Assembly (NCBI GenBank): GCA_023436485.1
Contig: JAEZIU010000332.1
Location: forward strand, 1 to 6,474
Direction: 5' to 3'
Length of the DNA: 6,474 nt
Source: Bacillota bacterium
Lineage (GTDB): Bacteria; Bacillota; Clostridia; Acetivibrionales; DSM-1351
In this document: piece by piece, positions 4,433-6,474 of the stretch
Numbering within the stretch: position 1 is the first letter of the stretch
How the letters are laid out: each line of letters starts with the position of its first letter
Position numbers and translations under genes: made by a program
Notes under the pieces: generated by a model
What the model was told of the DNA's origin: nothing
Database searches by the model: none
The model's input: only the letters and a program-made list of their open reading frames with translations

Positions 4433-6474
4433 ATGGTTAAAAATTTTATAGAAAAAATTATTGGGTCATACAGTGATAGGGAATTAAAAAGAATATATCC
4501 GATTGTTGATAAAGTCGAAGCATGTGAGCCTGAAATACAAAAATTAACAGATACCGAGCTTAAAGCAAAAACACCTGAGTTCAAGGAACGTCTTGAAAAA
4601 GGTGAGACACTGGATGACATTTTACCTGAAGCATTTGCCGTTGTCCGTGAGGCTTCTAAAAGAGTTTTGGGTATGAGGCACTTCAGAGTTCAGCTCATAG
4701 GCGGTCTTGTACTGCATCAGGGCAGAATTTCAGAAATGAAAACCGGTGAAGGTAAGACTCTTGTTGCAACATTACCTGTATATCTGAATGCTCTTTCCGG
4801 AAAGGGAGTTCATGTAGTTACCGTAAATGATTACCTCGCAAGGCGTGATAGTGAGTGGATGGGGAAAATATATAACTTCCTGGGAATGACTGTAGGCCTG
4901 ATAGTACATGATATGGAGAACGAGGATAGACGTGCAGCATACAACTGTGACATAACTTATTGTACAAATAATGAATTGGGTTTTGACTATTTGAGAGATA
5001 ACATGGTCATCTACAAAGAAGACAGGGTTCAGAGAGACTTGAACTATGCAATAGTGGATGAAGTTGACTCAATCCTCATAGATGAAGCCAGAACACCTCT
5101 TATTATTTCAGGTATGGGTGACAAATCTACTGATTTATACAAAAGGGCAAATTCCTTTGCAACAAAATTAAGAGCAAAGGTTATTACCCAAATGGATGAC
5201 AAGGTTGACGCTGATGAAGTATTTGACGAAGATTACATTGTAGATGAAAAGGCACATACAACTGTAATCACAGCAAATGGTATCAAAAAGGCAGAGCAGT
5301 ATTTTGGAATAGAGAATCTGTCCGACCCTGAAAATATGACAATTTCACATCATGTTAATCAGGCATTGAAAGCACATGGTCTAATGAAAAGAGATAAGGA
5401 CTACGTTGTTAATGACGGAGAGGTTATCATAGTAGATGAATTTACAGGAAGGCTTATGAATGGAAGACGTTACAGCGACGGTCTCCATCAGGCGATAGAA
5501 GCAAAAGAAGGCGTAAAGGTAGAAAGAGAAAGTAAAACACTTGCAACCATTACATTCCAGAACTACTTCAGAATGTACACCAAGTTGGCGGGTATGACTG
5601 GTACAGCTCAGACTGAGGAAGATGAATTTAATACAATATATAAATTGGACGTAATTATAATTCCAACAAATAGGGAAATGGCAAGAAAAGACCATCCTGA
5701 TGTTGTTTACAAGAACGAGGTTGGTAAATTCAATGCAGTTATTGAAGATATAGTACAGTGCTATGAAAAAGGTCAGCCGGTACTTATAGGTACAATATCA
5801 ATTGAAAAATCCGAATTCCTAAGTACTATGCTGAAAAGAAGGGGTATCCCCCATCAGGTATTGAATGCAAAGTATCATGATAAAGAAGCTGAGATTATAG
5901 CTCAAGCAGGTAAGTTTGGTGCAGTGACAATTGCAACGAACATGGCAGGTAGAGGTACTGATATTGTCCTTGGCGGTAACGCTGAGTATATGGCAAAGCA
6001 GGAAATGCGTAAGATGGGCTATGATGAGGAACTGATAAGTGCATCAACCAGTTATAATGAAACGACAGATGAACTTATTCTTGAGGCCAGAGAGCAATTC
6101 AAAAAGAATAATGATAAATTTAAGGCTGTTATAAATGTTGAAAGAGAAAAGGTTGTTGAGGCAGGCGGATTGCACATTATTGGTACTGAGAGACATGAAT
6201 CAAGACGTATAGATAACCAGTTGAGAGGACGTGCAGGCCGTCAGGGAGATGCTGGTTCATCAAGATTTTATATCTCACTTGAAGACGACTTAATGAGACT
6301 TTTTGGCTCAGAGAGATTAACCAACATAGTAAATGCACTTGGACTTGAGGACGATCAACCTATTGAACACAGAATGCTTTCAAATGCAATTGAGAATGCC
6401 CAAAAGAAGGTTGAAGGAAGAAACTTTGATGTACGTAAGAGAGTTCTACAGTATGATGACGTAATGAACAAGCA
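4433..6474 (+). CDS. secA: Preprotein translocase ATPase SecA, 3' end outside the window
   Basis: SecA is the cytoplasmic motor that uses ATP to push unfolded preproteins through the SecYEG channel. The window carries 680 complete codons and two bases, in one uninterrupted frame; the full protein is usually about 830-910 residues. Visible in order: the first nucleotide-binding domain with Walker A MKTGEGKT (102-109, Lys108) and Walker B DEVD (209-212); the preprotein cross-linking region, roughly 225-365; MTGTAQTE (388-395); then the second ATPase domain with MAGRGTDIVLGGN (504-516) and GTERHESRR...LRGRAGRQGD (584-606), which includes the arginine finger region. The last residues (VLQYDDVMNK) are the start of the helical scaffold domain. 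The helical wing and any C-terminal zinc-binding tail lie beyond the window. The usual Firmicute neighbour hpf/raiA is not immediately upstream. Confidence 0.97.
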   Translation, partial: MVKNFIEKIIGSYSDRELKRIYPIVDKVEACEPEIQKLTDTELKAKTPEFKERLEKGETLDDILPEAFAVVREASKRVLGMRHFRVQLIGGLVLHQGRISEMKTGEGKTLVATLPVYLNALSGKGVHVVTVNDYLARRDSEWMGKIYNFLGMTVGLIVHDMENEDRRAAYNCDITYCTNNELGFDYLRDNMVIYKEDRVQRDLNYAIVDEVDSILIDEARTPLIISGMGDKSTDLYKRANSFATKLRAKVITQMDDKVDADEVFDEDYIVDEKAHTTVITANGIKKAEQYFGIENLSDPENMTISHHVNQALKAHGLMKRDKDYVVNDGEVIIVDEFTGRLMNGRRYSDGLHQAIEAKEGVKVERESKTLATITFQNYFRMYTKLAGMTGTAQTEEDEFNTIYKLDVIIIPTNREMARKDHPDVVYKNEVGKFNAVIEDIVQCYEKGQPVLIGTISIEKSEFLSTMLKRRGIPHQVLNAKYHDKEAEIIAQAGKFGAVTIATNMAGRGTDIVLGGNAEYMAKQEMRKMGYDEELISASTSYNETTDELILEAREQFKKNNDKFKAVINVEREKVVEAGGLHIIGTERHESRRIDNQLRGRAGRQGDAGSSRFYISLEDDLMRLFGSERLTNIVNALGLEDDQPIEHRMLSNAIENAQKKVEGRNFDVRKRVLQYDDVMNK

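Noticed and set aside
4354..4620. Minus-strand open frame overlapping the start of secA
   Set aside because: secA is certain in this interval. The antisense frame has no ribosome site and a composition typical of a shadow frame.
1..6474. CRISPR array, tRNA or rRNA genes, insertion sequence or attachment site
   Set aside because: No regularly spaced repeats, tRNA or rRNA signatures, transposase frames or terminal repeats were seen on reading both strands.

Overview
The window is about 6.5 kb of AT-rich chromosomal DNA with strong Shine-Dalgarno sites (AGGAGG, GGAGG) and compact gene spacing. Codon use, the TrpR-like YerC protein and the SecA sequence suggest a low-GC Firmicute of class Clostridia, possibly near the cellulolytic Ruminiclostridium group. 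That placement is from general resemblance only. Nothing points to a plasmid, phage or insertion sequence.

Layout. (1) Positions 23-1810, plus strand: homoserine dehydrogenase (hom), followed with no spacer by a small membrane protein of the ECF-transporter S-component type. A GC-rich hairpin with a T-tract on both sides (1816-1847) closes this unit and also serves the convergent gene. (2) 1858-3246, minus strand: an unrecognised 462-residue membrane-anchored protein made of two diverged copies of one unknown module. (3) 3247-3592: a 346-bp divergent intergenic region. It holds a likely promoter for the minus-strand gene, a plus-strand promoter, and a candidate structured RNA (3389-3542) closed by a perfect 9-bp helix that begins at the predicted transcription start. 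(4) 3593-6474, plus strand: a TrpR/YerC-family regulator, a small unrecognised membrane protein, and the first 680 codons of secA, which runs off the window.

How the parts relate. Hom and the S component are probably co-transcribed and translationally coupled. No obvious terminator lies between the candidate RNA and the yerC-like gene, so the RNA could be a 5' leader of the yerC-orf-secA unit, or an independent non-coding RNA processed from it. Its class could not be settled by eye. The raiA-motif RNA family is worth testing because those RNAs occur upstream of raiA/hpf, a gene that commonly sits just before secA in Firmicutes and is absent from that place here. 6S RNA is the main alternative. 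The candidate RNA and the duplicated-module membrane protein are the two most interesting items.
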